A program made the translations under genes and the position numbers. DNA of 64,000 nucleotides, taken from positions 3,472,001 through 3,536,000 of the forward strand of contig NC_080672.1 in assembly GCF_030247195.1 (NCBI RefSeq). Direction: 5' to 3'. Numbering within the stretch: position 1 is the stretch's first letter; every line of letters begins with the position of its first letter. Shown one piece after another: positions 63,308-64,000 of the stretch. Origin of the DNA: Topomyia yanbarensis. Lineage: Eukaryota; Arthropoda; Insecta; Diptera; Culicidae. The notes beneath the pieces were generated by a model. It saw only the letters and a list, made by a program, of their open reading frames with translations, was not told where the DNA came from and searched no databases.

Positions 63308-64000
63308 ACAATCTACCGCCAACCTGCAAATTTTAATGTCTCATAGCCCCTAATAGTAATTTTGGACATTTTTAAAGCCAAGTAGCGATGTTTCGCAAAG
63401 TGAAATCTTTGAAAAGTATCGTTGACTCATCCACTCATAACACGGCTCAAAGCGCTAGCTTAACGAAGCTTTGGATCTATCATATATTTTTATAGTGCAT
63501 AAAACTTAAAACAAAAAATGTTAAGCTATTTTACGTGGAGATCTTTCATCTGGGAGAAACATGGGCTTTAAATCACTCTCGATGCTGTTATTAGCATCTT
63601 TAATGATGTGATGGTGTTTTTGTTCAGATCTTCTTCCTTGTTTCAACTCCTGGATCACAAGCCGTCTGTGATATTAGCATCCTGCTGGCAGTTTATTCGA
63701 GGGTACCGGACGCAGCTTTTGACTACTATGTTGGTCATGTATATGAGCAGCGCTGGTTTTAGACTGATTACGTTTTGGCGTCTCTGCTGTTTCATAATAC
63801 ATTTCGCATGTGTGTATATATATACAATAATGTAAAGCGACTAAAATGTTGATACTGATAGCCACATTAGGTTCCTCATGATAAAATTATCTAAGAGCGA
63901 ATGATGGAAGCAAAAATTGATACATATTGACGTGACTAATAAATCTATATGTGATTCGCATCCGACCAAAAGAGACGACTGAATCACGTAGCTTACTTTA
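63308..64000. other. non-coding window edge
   Basis: No gene or repeat structure that I can support. Confidence 0.4.

Overview
The window looks like repeat-dense, AT-rich chromosomal DNA from a culicine mosquito, most like Aedes. The basis is the mix of mobile elements: a Feilai-like tRNA SINE, a MosquI-like I-clade LINE, Loa/Lian-like LINEs with RNase H, a Penelope-like element, Tc1/mariner, BEL/Pao and many MITEs. Family names rest on motif recognition by eye; no database was searched. Only one gene looks like an ordinary host gene: the intronless secreted-protein gene at 14853-16439, which has a TATA box, an initiator and a polyadenylation signal.

Layout. 1-6150: non-coding DNA with MITE-like repeats and a perfect 37-bp hairpin. 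6157-10860 (minus): an L1/Tx1-like LINE carrying a SINE (6268-6433) and a 297-bp Harbinger-like MITE (7656-7952). 11734-13013: a truncated Penelope-like element with a GIY-YIG nuclease domain and a 13-bp target duplication. 14782-16554: the secreted-protein gene. 16644-20966: a hAT-like composite holding a 1.1-kb palindrome and Loa-like LINE debris. 23090-35700 (minus): one old Loa-like LINE split by a 6.2-kb I-clade LINE (24226-30389, plus) and by a 2.7-kb foldback element (31077-33761). 35700-44580: mostly unassigned DNA with SINE-like, RTE-like, CR1-like and BEL/Pao remnants. 44590-56170: a Tc1/mariner transposase pseudogene split by two insertions (44817-47280 and 47610-55862). 56171-64000: foldbacks, MITEs and unassigned DNA.

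The most notable object is the 8.25-kb element at 47610-55862. It has terminal inverted repeats of about 420 bp and a perfect 6-bp target duplication (TCTACA). Its boundaries are confirmed because removing the element and one TCTACA copy restores the reading frame of the Tc1 transposase. It carries two intron-containing genes. One encodes a double C2H2 zinc-finger protein with an FDPMHDLLEG motif, which I infer to be a possible transposase. The other is a multi-exon gene with part of a SAM domain. A (TA)146 tract fills the first intron. Exon 1 is in the right phase to splice to either gene, so one promoter could feed both proteins.

Several element boundaries are supported by target duplications plus restored coding frames (7656-7952, 24226-30389, 44817-47280, 47610-55862), which gives a relative order of insertion.
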